From DASQPJ01 sp036268355 (lineage in GTDB: Bacteria > Actinomycetota > Actinomycetes > Sporichthyales > Sporichthyaceae), in assembly GCA_036268355.1 (NCBI GenBank), contig DATAUG010000047.1, forward strand, positions 1-35,624: a stretch of DNA of 35,624 nucleotides, written 5' to 3'. The notes under the pieces are model-generated. The model had not been told where the DNA came from. It searched no databases and saw nothing but the letters and a program-made list of their open reading frames with translations. A program made the position numbers and the translations under genes. This document shows positions 7,849 to 15,072 of the stretch, one piece after another (the stretch's first letter is position 1; every line of letters starts with the position of its first letter).

Positions 7849-8625
7849 TCAGCCGCAGATCTTGGCGTTGATCGTCTGGGCCAGCGCCGCGAACTCCTCG
7901 GCCTCGTCCGCGCTCAGCGCGGAGCCCACGATCGCCGCCATCCGGGCGTTGGTCGTCTCCTCGACGTCCTCGCGCACCGCCTTGAGGTGCGAGACGTCCG
8001 GCCACGGCTCGGCCCAGCCGAACAGGCCCGCGTAATCCGTTCCGGGGCCGGGCCGACCGGGGCAGTTCCCGGGGTTGTTGAGCAGGTGGGCTTCCTTGGG
8101 GGTGATGCCGCTGTTAGCCAACGCGGCCATGTGGACCCCGCCCCGCAGTTCACGGAGCACCAGCAACACCTGGAACGCGTGACCCGCCGGGTCCGACACC
8201 CGCGGCTTGGCGGCCCAGCCGGCGAAGATCGGCATCCCGCCGCGGGGTGCGCCCGCGATGACCTTCTCACCGAGTTCGGCGAAGCGGTCCAGGCCGTCGA
8301 CCCCGGCCAGGTGGCGGGCTGCCCAGTCGGCCGCCTGCTGGTGGTACAGGTCGGCCCCGCCGGTCCCGCCGTGCACCGGCTTGCCGGCCTCCCAGAACTG
8401 GGTGGTGACCTCGATCGGGAAGTGGTACAGCACTGAGGAGACGACCTCGGTCGGGGCCTCGCCGAGCATGCCGCCGCGGCCGGCGAAGTGGCCGGAGAAC
8501 GGGTGGTCGTAGCCGGATGACAAGCTGGCCTCGAACTGCTCGGGGTGCAGCATCCATGCCGCGCCGGCGGCCTCGATGGGACTGGCCGCCGCGGCCGTGG
8601 CGGCGGTGATCCTGGTGTCGGTCAC
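7849..8625 (-). CDS. SCO6745-family (HTH_67-like) protein
   Basis: A 258-residue protein. The pattern GHFAGRGGMLGEAPTEVVSSVLYHFPIEV, then a mid-protein DLYHQQAADW segment, VLLVLRELRGGVHMAALANS, GITPKEAHLL, GWAEPWPDVSHL and a C-terminal ETTNARM...LAQTI resembles the SCO6745 family, which carries winged-helix-like segments and occurs near actinobacterial secondary-metabolism or redox genes. The molecular function is not established. GTG 8625 is chosen because GGAAGGAG precedes it at good spacing; the frame runs further upstream without a better start. A TAGGGT -10-like box lies about 60 nt upstream on this strand. Family assignment is from memory of sequence patterns and is moderate. Confidence 0.7.
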   Translation of the reverse strand: MTDTRITAATAAAASPIEAAGAAWMLHPEQFEASLSSGYDHPFSGHFAGRGGMLGEAPTEVVSSVLYHFPIEVTTQFWEAGKPVHGGTGGADLYHQQAADWAARHLAGVDGLDRFAELGEKVIAGAPRGGMPIFAGWAAKPRVSDPAGHAFQVLLVLRELRGGVHMAALANSGITPKEAHLLNNPGNCPGRPGPGTDYAGLFGWAEPWPDVSHLKAVREDVEETTNARMAAIVGSALSADEAEEFAALAQTINAKICG

Positions 8626-8766
8626 GTCCGACTCCTTCCGCTGTTTTCCGGTAGGGCGGGCAATCCGCCCCGCGGATGCGACCCTATTGCTCATCCGGAT
8701 CCCAAGTCGCTGTCCGGTGGGGACAACTACCGGCCCACCGGCCACCCCCTCCTGGCCAAGGACGCT

Positions 8767-8794
8767 GTCCCTCGGTCGACGTCCCTCGGTCGAC
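8767..8794. repeat. Perfect 14-bp tandem direct repeat in intergenic region
   Basis: GTCCCTCGGTCGAC occurs twice back to back (8767-8780 and 8781-8794). It lies in the 394-nt gap 8626-9019 between divergent genes, about 50 nt upstream of hairpin element E1. The rest of the gap shows only promoter-like fragments. An operator with two half-sites is possible, but a simple duplication cannot be excluded. Confidence 0.6.
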
Positions 8795-8842
8795 GCGGGC
8801 TCGACGCTTCGTCGCGCGCAGGTCACACCTCGATTCCGTAGT

Positions 8843-8931
8843 TTACCGATGCGACCGGAAGCGGCCCGACCGACAGAGCCTTCAGACCTGAGAATTCCGG
8901 CCGCTTCCGGGCGCACTTGGTAACGAATGGC
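8843..8931 (+). ncRNA. Hairpin element E1, candidate structured leader RNA (paired with E2 at 31366-31453)
   Basis: A long imperfect hairpin. The perfect 12-bp inner stem pairs 8855-8866 (CCGGAAGCGGCC) with 8899-8910. Outside it TGCG (8850-8853) pairs with CGCA (8912-8915), and TTACC (8843-8847) with GGTAA (8919-8923). The loop carries GACAGAGCCTTCAGACCTG (8872-8890), identical in E2. The 3' flank GCACTTGGTAACGAATGGC matches E2 at 18 of 19 positions. Stem differences between E1 and E2 keep the pairing. The element lies 88 nt upstream of the lipoprotein gene on the same strand. It could be a regulatory RNA leader or a hairpin-type dispersed repeat. I do not recognise it among riboswitch classes I know. 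Confidence 0.72.
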
Positions 8932-9019
8932 GCTGTCTTGTCGGTTCCTGCCTGTTCTTGTACCCGATCGGGGTATTCCCCGTGATCGACTGGGCGGCCC
9001 CACGACCGAGAGGACGACC

Positions 9020-10657
9020 ATGTCGAATCGAGCCCGCCGGGCGATCGCCGTGACCTCGCTCGTTGCGGTTCTGGCCACCGGTCTCGGCGGTTGCAAGCAC
9101 AAGGGGTCGTCGGCCGCGACACCCAGCCCCACACCGACGGCCGCGCTGCAGATGTTGGGCACCGGCAACCCGTTCGCGGACATCCGCACAGCCGCCGCGC
9201 ACATGCCCGACACGGCTGCCGCGCTCGCGAGCGGGATCGCGAAGGCGAACGCGCCGACCGCTTCGCCGGTCCCGACGCCCAAGTCCGCCGTGGTCTCCGG
9301 CAACCCGGACACCGCGGCTGCGGGTCTGCGCGCGAAGCTGACCTACCTGCTGACCGAGCACGTCTACCTGAGCGGGATCGCGATCGCGACGGCCTACCAC
9401 TTCGGCGCCGACTCGCCGCAGTTCGACGCGGCGGGAAGCAGCGTCGCAAACAACTCCAGCGATCTGGCCGACCTGATCGGCACGGTGCCCGGCGCCGACA
9501 AGGATGCTTTCCTGCAGGCCTGGCGCCAGCACGTCACCGACTTCGTCAACTACGCGAAGGACGCCAAGGAGGGCGGGCCCGCGGGCGACGCCGCCAAGAA
9601 AGCCGCCGACAATGATCTGCTGGCCTACGCCAAGGCCGAGGGCGAGTTCTTCAGCAAGCTGACCCACGACGCCCTCTCCGCCGGCGCGGTGCAACAGGCC
9701 TTCACCACGCACATCTCCTCGTTCGCGACCGCGATCGACGCCATGGCAGCCGGCCACACCGACGAGTTCAAGCTGCTCAAGACCGCGGCCGGGCACATGA
9801 CTGACGGCGCCGCCGCGCTGGCCGCCGGGATCGCCAAGTCGGCCGGCATCGCGGGCGACCCGGCCTCCAAGGCCTCGACGCTGCGGTCCGAACTCACCGG
9901 CCTGCTGACCGCCCACGTCTACCTGGCGGGCATCGCGGTGTTCACCGCGTACAGCACGACCGGGGCAACCTCGTCGCCGGCCTACCAAGGTGCTGCCGAC
10001 GCCCTGGACACCAACTCGCAGGACCTGGCCGCCGAGATCGGCACGGTCGCCGGTCCGGACAACCAGAAGAAGTTCCTGTCCACCTGGCGCTCGCACATCG
10101 ACGACTTCATCGCCTACGCCAAGGCGGATGCCACCGACGATGCTGCGGGCAAGACCACCGCGTCGAACAACTTGCTCGCCTACACCGGCGCCGCGGGGAG
10201 CTTCTTCTCCGACATCAGCGGTGGGGCGCTGAACGCCTCGACCGTCGCCGCGGCGCTGAAGGATCACGTGATCAGCCTGGAAGGCGCGATCGACTCCTTG
10301 AAGACCGCCGTGGCTGATGTCCCGGCGACCACGCCGCCGAGTTTCGGCCCGACCACGAGCCCGAGCGCGTCAGGGACGCCGAGCGCTTCGCCCAGCGCTT
10401 CGCCCAGCCCGTCGCCGACCGTCAGCGCGACCGCAAACGCGAAGGCGAACCCGAGCGCGAGCCCGACGCCGACCGCGGGCCCGACGTCGACCGCCGGCCC
10501 GACGCCGACGGCCAAGAGCAAGGCGAAGAAGAAGAAGGCGACCGCGTCGGCAAGTCCGAAGGCGACCTCCGACCGGAGGGACGACGACTCGAACGACAGG
10601 CCGGACGACCCGCCGGACGACGACCGGGGCGAGGGTCCTGGCGGGCTGCTGCCCTGA
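9020..10657 (+). CDS. Lipoprotein with two copies of a helical domain and a low-complexity tail
   Basis: A 545-residue protein. A signal peptide with a lipobox (LATGLGGC, lipidated Cys25) predicts attachment to the outer face of the membrane. Two homologous helical units follow. The first starts AKLTYLLTEHVYLSGIAIAT and includes AWRQHVTDFVNYAKDAK. The second starts SELTGLLTAHVYLAGIAVFT and includes TWRSHIDDFIAYAKAD. Each contains the LLxxHVYLxGIA, NSxDLAxxIGTV and LLAYxxAxGxFFS signatures and resembles four-helix domains seen in exported hypothetical proteins of Firmicutes. After residue about 440 come SPSASPSPSP-type, KAKKKK and DDRPDDPPDDD low-complexity stretches. ATG 9020 follows GAGAGGACGACC. 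Function unknown. It lies downstream of hairpin element E1. Confidence 0.85.
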   Translation: MSNRARRAIAVTSLVAVLATGLGGCKHKGSSAATPSPTPTAALQMLGTGNPFADIRTAAAHMPDTAAALASGIAKANAPTASPVPTPKSAVVSGNPDTAAAGLRAKLTYLLTEHVYLSGIAIATAYHFGADSPQFDAAGSSVANNSSDLADLIGTVPGADKDAFLQAWRQHVTDFVNYAKDAKEGGPAGDAAKKAADNDLLAYAKAEGEFFSKLTHDALSAGAVQQAFTTHISSFATAIDAMAAGHTDEFKLLKTAAGHMTDGAAALAAGIAKSAGIAGDPASKASTLRSELTGLLTAHVYLAGIAVFTAYSTTGATSSPAYQGAADALDTNSQDLAAEIGTVAGPDNQKKFLSTWRSHIDDFIAYAKADATDDAAGKTTASNNLLAYTGAAGSFFSDISGGALNASTVAAALKDHVISLEGAIDSLKTAVADVPATTPPSFGPTTSPSASGTPSASPSASPSPSPTVSATANAKANPSASPTPTAGPTSTAGPTPTAKSKAKKKKATASASPKATSDRRDDDSNDRPDDPPDDDRGEGPGGLLP

Positions 10658-10801
10658 GCTGCGGCAGGAGCGGCGAGAACGGTCGCCCGAACGGGTGAGC
10701 CACCATCGGCCATTGGTTTCGAATTCGGCGCGTCCGTCGACGTTCGGGGGCGCAACGATCGTGCCCGACGTCAAACGGTCGAAGCGATCAAGGAGAGCGA
10801 C

Positions 10802-11272
10802 GTGCGGCATCGGCCCAACCTGACCCGGCTGCTGATCTTCCTGGCGATCCTCGGAACCTCGGCCGGGGTGGCCGCCGCGATCATGCGCGATCCGGACCCC
10901 GCGGCCGCGGAGTCGGCGCCCGACGTCGTCGCGACGCCCACGACCGCGCCGGCCGCTCCGGCACCCACCGCACAGGCGGTGCAGGACTGTCTGCCGGGCA
11001 GCACCGGCACCTACGTGAGCCAGTACGGCAGCGTCGCCGTGCTCTGCGAGCTGAACTCGGCCGGCACGGTCTGGCAGTGGACCGGTGTCGAGCAACGGGA
11101 CAACGCCTACGCCGCGGCTGGAACCGGGGCTACCGTGACCGATTCCACCGGCGCGAAGTGGATCGTCAAGCTGGCCAGCGGCGGTTCGCGGCTGTGGGTC
11201 TGGCTGCCGCAGGACAACACCGCTTGGCACCCGCCGACGGCGTCGTACCCGGCCGCCGGGGTAACCCCGTAG
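10802..11272 (+). CDS. Exported or membrane-anchored hypothetical protein
   Basis: A 156-residue protein: basic N-terminus (MRHRPNLTR), one hydrophobic segment (LLIFLAILGTSAGVAAAI), an Ala/Pro/Thr-rich spacer, then a compact domain of about 95 residues. That domain has two Cys (QDCLPGS, VLCELNS) and is Trp-rich (VWQWTGVEQ, LWVWLPQDNTAW). I do not recognise it; the two Cys could form a disulfide outside the cell. GTG 10802 is supported by AAGGAG 6 nt upstream. It follows the lipoprotein by 144 nt on the same strand, so it may be transcribed separately. The gap shows no further gene. Confidence 0.75.
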   Translation: MRHRPNLTRLLIFLAILGTSAGVAAAIMRDPDPAAAESAPDVVATPTTAPAAPAPTAQAVQDCLPGSTGTYVSQYGSVAVLCELNSAGTVWQWTGVEQRDNAYAAAGTGATVTDSTGAKWIVKLASGGSRLWVWLPQDNTAWHPPTASYPAAGVTP

Positions 11273-11313
11273 CCGCTCCAAAGCCGCTCCGTGACTCCTG
11301 AGCCCGACGGCCG

Positions 11314-12573
11314 TCAGGTTCCGAACACGGTCGCGACGAGCAGGTCGCCGAGCAGTCTGGCCACCGCCTCGGCGTCGGCCAGGTGCCGCTCCGCCGCCAG
11401 CGACCCGGCGAAGGTGTTCTCCACCGTCCACCACAGGCTCGCCGCCAGTTCGGCGGGCCCGACGGGGCCCGTCCCATGTCCCTGGGCGATCGCGCTCTCC
11501 AGCGCACCGACTATCCGGGCGGCCGCCTCCAGGTAAACCCGGCGCAGTTCCGGGCGGCGCGGCCACTCGTGAACCGCGTTGCGCACCACCGCGACCGGCA
11601 CGCCGTCCAGCGCCAACCACCGGGGCAGGACCTCGTGCAGCCCTGCGGAGGCGTCCGGGCCGGCGAGCACGGCGCCGGTGAACGCGGCGACGATCGGCTC
11701 GGCGATCTTGGTGAACAACGCCGCGAAGGCGTCCTGCTTGCCGGCGAAGTAGAAGTAGAACGTCGCCCGCGAACAGTTGGCCGCCGCCGCGATCTGCGCG
11801 ACGCTCAATTCCTCCAGGGTCGTGGTCCGCAGCAGTTCGCCGATCGCGGCGTGGATGGTGCCGGCGGTGTCCGGCGCGGCCGATTCCGGTGTCAGCTCCG
11901 GTGTGTCCGGGAGATTCGGTGCGTCGGGGAGATTCGGTGCTGCCGTGGGTGAGCCGCCCGGTGGGTGCGCGACGGTTCCCCGGACGGCCGCGACCGCCAG
12001 TTGGTCGATCGCCGCCGCGACGTCCGCCGGCGACGGGATCCGCGGGTCCAGCCCGCGGCTGCTCATGTAGAACGTCCGCTCCAGACCGCACACCAGCATC
12101 GCTGCGACTGTCTCGGCCGGGGCGCCGGCGTGGGCCGCGCGGCCGGCCCGCTCCCGCTCGATCTGGGCGGCCAACGCGGCGACGAACTTGTCGCGCACTG
12201 CGAACCAGGCCGAGCTGATCTGCGGTTCGGTGTAGAGGTGTTCCACGGCTGCGCAGGTCACCGCGCGGTGGTCGGACCAGGACTCGACGATCCGGTGCAT
12301 GCTCGCCCGCAGGGCCCGGCCGGGCTCGGTGACCTGCTTCGCGTCGTCGGCCAGGCCCGCGATCAGCGCAGCCACGACGTCGAACTTGGAGGCGAAGTAG
12401 TGGTAGAAGCTCGCCCGCGACAGCTCGGCCCGGGCAATTATCTGAGCCACCGTCAGATCCTGCAGCGGGACCTCGGCAAGCAGTTCCTCGGTGGCCATGA
12501 AGATCGCGATCTCCGACCCGCTGCGGCCGTCGTGGGCCCGTGGCCGTCGGCGGGTCCCCGGGGGCGGTGTCAC
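11314..12573 (-). CDS. Double TetR-family transcriptional regulator (two TetR units in one chain)
   Basis: A 419-residue protein, twice the usual TetR length. Unit 1 (about 21-200) has the helix-turn-helix LTVAQIIARAELSRASFYHYFASKF split around residues 40-64. A Pro-rich linker (about 201-236) contains the internal repeat APNLPD/APNLPD. Unit 2 (about 237-419) has a second helix-turn-helix (LSVAQIAAAANCSRATFYFY, residues 256-275) and its own ligand-domain helices. The units are clearly diverged rather than a recent duplication. GTG 12573 lies 6 nt after a TAGCCT box, consistent with a leaderless transcript. Likely targets are the adjacent CoA-transferase/SDR pair or the mycofactocin genes, where a TetR-type MftR is usual; this is inference. 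Confidence 0.88.
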   Translation of the reverse strand: MTPPPGTRRRPRAHDGRSGSEIAIFMATEELLAEVPLQDLTVAQIIARAELSRASFYHYFASKFDVVAALIAGLADDAKQVTEPGRALRASMHRIVESWSDHRAVTCAAVEHLYTEPQISSAWFAVRDKFVAALAAQIERERAGRAAHAGAPAETVAAMLVCGLERTFYMSSRGLDPRIPSPADVAAAIDQLAVAAVRGTVAHPPGGSPTAAPNLPDAPNLPDTPELTPESAAPDTAGTIHAAIGELLRTTTLEELSVAQIAAAANCSRATFYFYFAGKQDAFAALFTKIAEPIVAAFTGAVLAGPDASAGLHEVLPRWLALDGVPVAVVRNAVHEWPRRPELRRVYLEAAARIVGALESAIAQGHGTGPVGPAELAASLWWTVENTFAGSLAAERHLADAEAVARLLGDLLVATVFGT

Positions 12574-12579
12574 CCGTGG

Positions 12580-12585
12580 AGGCTA
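12580..12585 (-). promoter_or_regulatory. Candidate -10 box for double TetR gene
   Basis: Minus-strand TAGCCT fits TANNNT and ends 6 nt before GTG 12573, suggesting a leaderless transcript. No Shine-Dalgarno sequence is visible. Confidence 0.38.
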
Positions 12586-12642
12586 GCAATGTCTGGACAC
12601 TGCGACCAGTCAGGCCGTCCAGGGGTTCGGCAAGTCAGTCGG

Positions 12643-13743
12643 TCAATGGGCTTGCCATTGTTCGAGCACCTCGGCGACGGGGGTGGGGGACTGCGCGGGT
12701 GGCGCCGGAGGGCCCGGGTCGCTGCGCGAGAACCGCGGCGCGGGCGCCGCCTGGACCACCCCGTCAACCTCGACGAGGGTGTTCCGGGCGCGGATCTGCG
12801 GGTGTTCGGCGACCTCCGCGAACGAGAGCACCGGGCTGACACAGGCGTCGCGGTGGGCGAAGTGCGCGGCCCACTCGTCGCGCGTGCGGGAGGCGAAGAG
12901 TTCGGCGAAACGCTTGCGCAGCAGCGGCCATCCGGCGACGTCGTGCTGCCGGGGCAGCGCTTCGTCGGTCAGCTCGAGACCCTCCAGCAGCGCCCGGTAG
13001 AACTGCGGTTCCAAGGCGCCCACCGCCACCGCGCCGCCGTCGGAGCATTCGTAGGTGTCGTAGAAGGGGGCGCCGGTGTCGAGCAGGTTCACCGCCGGGG
13101 TGTCGCTCCAGATCCCGGCGGCCCGCAGGCTCCAGATCATCTGCAGCAGCGAGGCCGTGCCGTCGACGATGGCGCCGTCGACCACCTGGCCGCGCCCGGA
13201 GCCGGCACGTTCGTGCAGCGCCGCCAGGATCCCGAGCACCAGGTACAGCGAGCCACCGCCGAAGTCGCCGAACATGTTGATGGGCGGCACCGGCCTGCTG
13301 CCGGCCGTCCGGAACGCGTTGAGCCCTCCGGTCAGGCCGATGTAGTTGATGTCGTGGCCCGCCGACTGGGCCAACGGGCCGTCCTGCCCCCACCCGGTCA
13401 TCCGGGCGTAGACCAATCCGGGGTTGCGAACGCAGGCATCGTCAGGTCCGATGCCGAGCCGCTCCGCCACCCCGGGCCGGAAGCCCTCGATGAGCACGTC
13501 GGCCACCGTCAGCAGCTCGATGATCTCCGACTTGCGGGGTGGGTCCGTCAGGTCGGCCGCGACTATCCGGACGCCGCGCAGCATCCAGTCGCGCGCCCCG
13601 GGAGGCAGGACCTTGAGCCCGCCACCTGGCCGCTCGACCCGGACCACGTCGGCGCCCAGGTCGGCGAGCAGCATCGCGGCATGCGGACCGGGGCCGATCC
13701 CGCCCAGTTCCACGACGCGTAGATTCGTCAACGGACCAGGCAT
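12643..13743 (-). CDS. CaiB/BaiF CoA-transferase family protein, alpha-methylacyl-CoA racemase-like
   Basis: A 366-residue family III CoA-transferase fold protein. LRVVELGGIGPGPHAAMLLADLGADVVRVERP is the typical start (split across residues 9-39). The racemase pattern GHDINYIGLTGGL gives His130, GDFGGGS gives Asp160 and VGALEPQF gives Glu245, matching the catalytic His126/Asp156/Glu241 of mycobacterial Mcr with a constant offset of four. It should invert the 2-methyl centre of branched-chain or sterol-side-chain acyl-CoAs. ATG 13743 has GAGGAGG upstream. It diverges from the SDR gene at 13795 across 51 bp, suggesting shared control. A true CoA transferase is less likely given the His/Asp/Glu set. 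Confidence 0.88.
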   Translation of the reverse strand: MPGPLTNLRVVELGGIGPGPHAAMLLADLGADVVRVERPGGGLKVLPPGARDWMLRGVRIVAADLTDPPRKSEIIELLTVADVLIEGFRPGVAERLGIGPDDACVRNPGLVYARMTGWGQDGPLAQSAGHDINYIGLTGGLNAFRTAGSRPVPPINMFGDFGGGSLYLVLGILAALHERAGSGRGQVVDGAIVDGTASLLQMIWSLRAAGIWSDTPAVNLLDTGAPFYDTYECSDGGAVAVGALEPQFYRALLEGLELTDEALPRQHDVAGWPLLRKRFAELFASRTRDEWAAHFAHRDACVSPVLSFAEVAEHPQIRARNTLVEVDGVVQAAPAPRFSRSDPGPPAPPAQSPTPVAEVLEQWQAH

Positions 13744-13794
13744 GTTCGCGTGCCTCCTCGAGATCGGCGCGCCTGAAGTATTCCTGGAGAATGC

Positions 13795-14562
13795 ATGACT
13801 GCTGATCCACTGTCTCCGTTCCGGATGGACGGTCGGGTCGCGATCGTCACCGGAGCCAGCTCCGGGCTCGGGGCCGGCTTCGCCCGGGCGCTGGCCGGGG
13901 TCGGCGCCCGGCTGGTGCTGGTGGCGCGGCGGGGCCACCGCCTGCAGGAGGTCGCGGAGGAACTCGCCGGGACCAAGGCGGAGACGGTCAGTGTGGTCGC
14001 CGACGTGAGCCGCCCGGACGACTGTCGGCGCATCGTCGAGTCGGCGGTGGAGGCGTTCGGTGCGTTGGACGTGTTGGTGAACAACGCGGGGGTCGGTCGG
14101 GCGGTCCCGGCTTCCAAGGAGACCGTCGACGGCTTCCGGTCGGTGATCGACGTCAACCTCAACGGAGCGTTCTGGATGGCCCAGGCGGCCGCCGCGGTGA
14201 TGCCGCCGGGATCGTCGATCGTCAACATCGCCAGCGTGCTGGGCCTGACCGCCCCGCGGTACCCGCAGGCGGCCTACGCGGCGAGCAAGGCGGGCCTGAT
14301 CGGGCTGACCCGGGATCTGGCTCAGGAGTGGTCGGGGCGCAAGGGCATCCGGGTCAACGCGTTGTGCCCGGGCTACTTCCTCACCGAGATCAACGCCGAC
14401 CACGCCGCGCGGCAGGCCGAGATGGTCGAGGCCAACACGATCCTCGGGCGGTTCGGCGAGCAGTGGGAGCTGGACTGCGCGCTGCTCTTCCTGGCCAGCC
14501 GGGCCTCGTCGTTCGTCACCGGCATCGCCCTGCCGGTCGACGGCGGCTACACCGCGCTCTAG
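13795..14562 (+). CDS. Short-chain dehydrogenase/reductase (SDR)
   Basis: A 255-residue classical SDR. The cofactor motif is TGASSGLG (19-26), NNAG lies near 96-99, and the catalytic set is Ser147 (NIASV), Tyr161 and Lys165 (YAASK). The C-terminal GIALPVDGGYTAL closes the fold. Arg45-Arg46 after the second strand suggests NADP preference, which is inference. TGGAGAA precedes ATG 13795. It is divergent from the racemase-like gene and likely acts on a 3-hydroxyacyl or alcohol substrate of the same pathway. It does not have the insertion typical of mycofactocin-coupled SDRs. Confidence 0.87.
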   Translation: MTADPLSPFRMDGRVAIVTGASSGLGAGFARALAGVGARLVLVARRGHRLQEVAEELAGTKAETVSVVADVSRPDDCRRIVESAVEAFGALDVLVNNAGVGRAVPASKETVDGFRSVIDVNLNGAFWMAQAAAAVMPPGSSIVNIASVLGLTAPRYPQAAYAASKAGLIGLTRDLAQEWSGRKGIRVNALCPGYFLTEINADHAARQAEMVEANTILGRFGEQWELDCALLFLASRASSFVTGIALPVDGGYTAL

Positions 14563-14660
14563 AGATTCCCCACTTGTGCTGCCTGCCGCACCCATTGAGG
14601 CACCGCGACAGGTGCGACCGGTGCGCAGAAGTCCGGTGGTGAGGGCGCCTGGCCGGACGC

Positions 14661-14666
14661 TAGCGT
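14661..14666 (+). promoter_or_regulatory. Candidate -10 box of the mycofactocin operon
   Basis: TAGCGT fits TANNNT and lies 7 nt before the GTG of mftB (14674), the usual geometry of a leaderless actinobacterial transcript. The 111-nt gap 14563-14673 after the SDR is the only sizeable non-coding space in front of the operon. Confidence 0.45.
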
Positions 14667-14673
14667 CGCGGTC

Positions 14674-14952
14674 GTGTCGTTCGAGCTCGACGTGCCCTGG
14701 CGGCTGCACCCTCGGGTGGCGGTGCGGCCCGAGCGGTTCGGCGCGCTGCTCTACCACTTCGACACCCGCAAGTTGTCGTTCCTGAAGACCCCGCAACTGC
14801 TTGACGTGGTCCGCGCCCTCGCGGACGCGCCGACCGCGCGCAGCGCGTGCACGGACGCCGGGGTGAGCGCCGAGGCGCTGCCGGGTGTGGCGGTCGCGCT
14901 GGATACGCTCGCCAGGTCGCAGATGATCGTCCGTCCCCCGGAGGAGACATGA
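14674..14952 (+). CDS. mftB: Mycofactocin precursor-peptide chaperone MftB
   Basis: A 92-residue protein (VSFELDVPWRLHPRVAVRPE...). It has the MftB pattern VAVRPERFGALLYHFDTRKL followed by a PqqD-like helical half (FLKTPQLLDVVRALADAP, VAVALDTLARSQMIVRPP). It binds the MftA peptide and presents it to the radical SAM enzyme MftC. The GTG start follows a -10-like box directly, with no ribosome binding site. Its stop overlaps the mftA start by 4 nt (ATGA). In the mycobacterial cluster mftA comes first; here mftB precedes it. Confidence 0.92.
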   Translation: MSFELDVPWRLHPRVAVRPERFGALLYHFDTRKLSFLKTPQLLDVVRALADAPTARSACTDAGVSAEALPGVAVALDTLARSQMIVRPPEET

Positions 14953-15068
14953 CGCAGCCGGACCCAGCAATGACCGCAACAAGCCCGGTCGAGGCCACCG
15001 AGGACGTCGTGCTGTCGGACCTGCTGGTCGAAGAGGTCTCCATCGACGGCATGTGCGGCGTCTACTGA
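14949..15068 (+). CDS. mftA: Mycofactocin precursor peptide MftA
   Basis: A 39-residue peptide ending VSIDGMCGVY, the diagnostic MftA C-terminus. The last Val-Tyr pair is the part converted by MftC and later released to become the redox cofactor. The leader has the typical acidic, hydrophobic VVLSDLLVEEV segment recognised by MftB. ATG 14949 overlaps the mftB stop and has GGAGG just upstream inside mftB. mftC begins 4 nt after its stop. It is located second in the operon rather than first. Confidence 0.95.
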   Translation: MTQPDPAMTATSPVEATEDVVLSDLLVEEVSIDGMCGVY

Positions 15069-15072
15069 TCCG

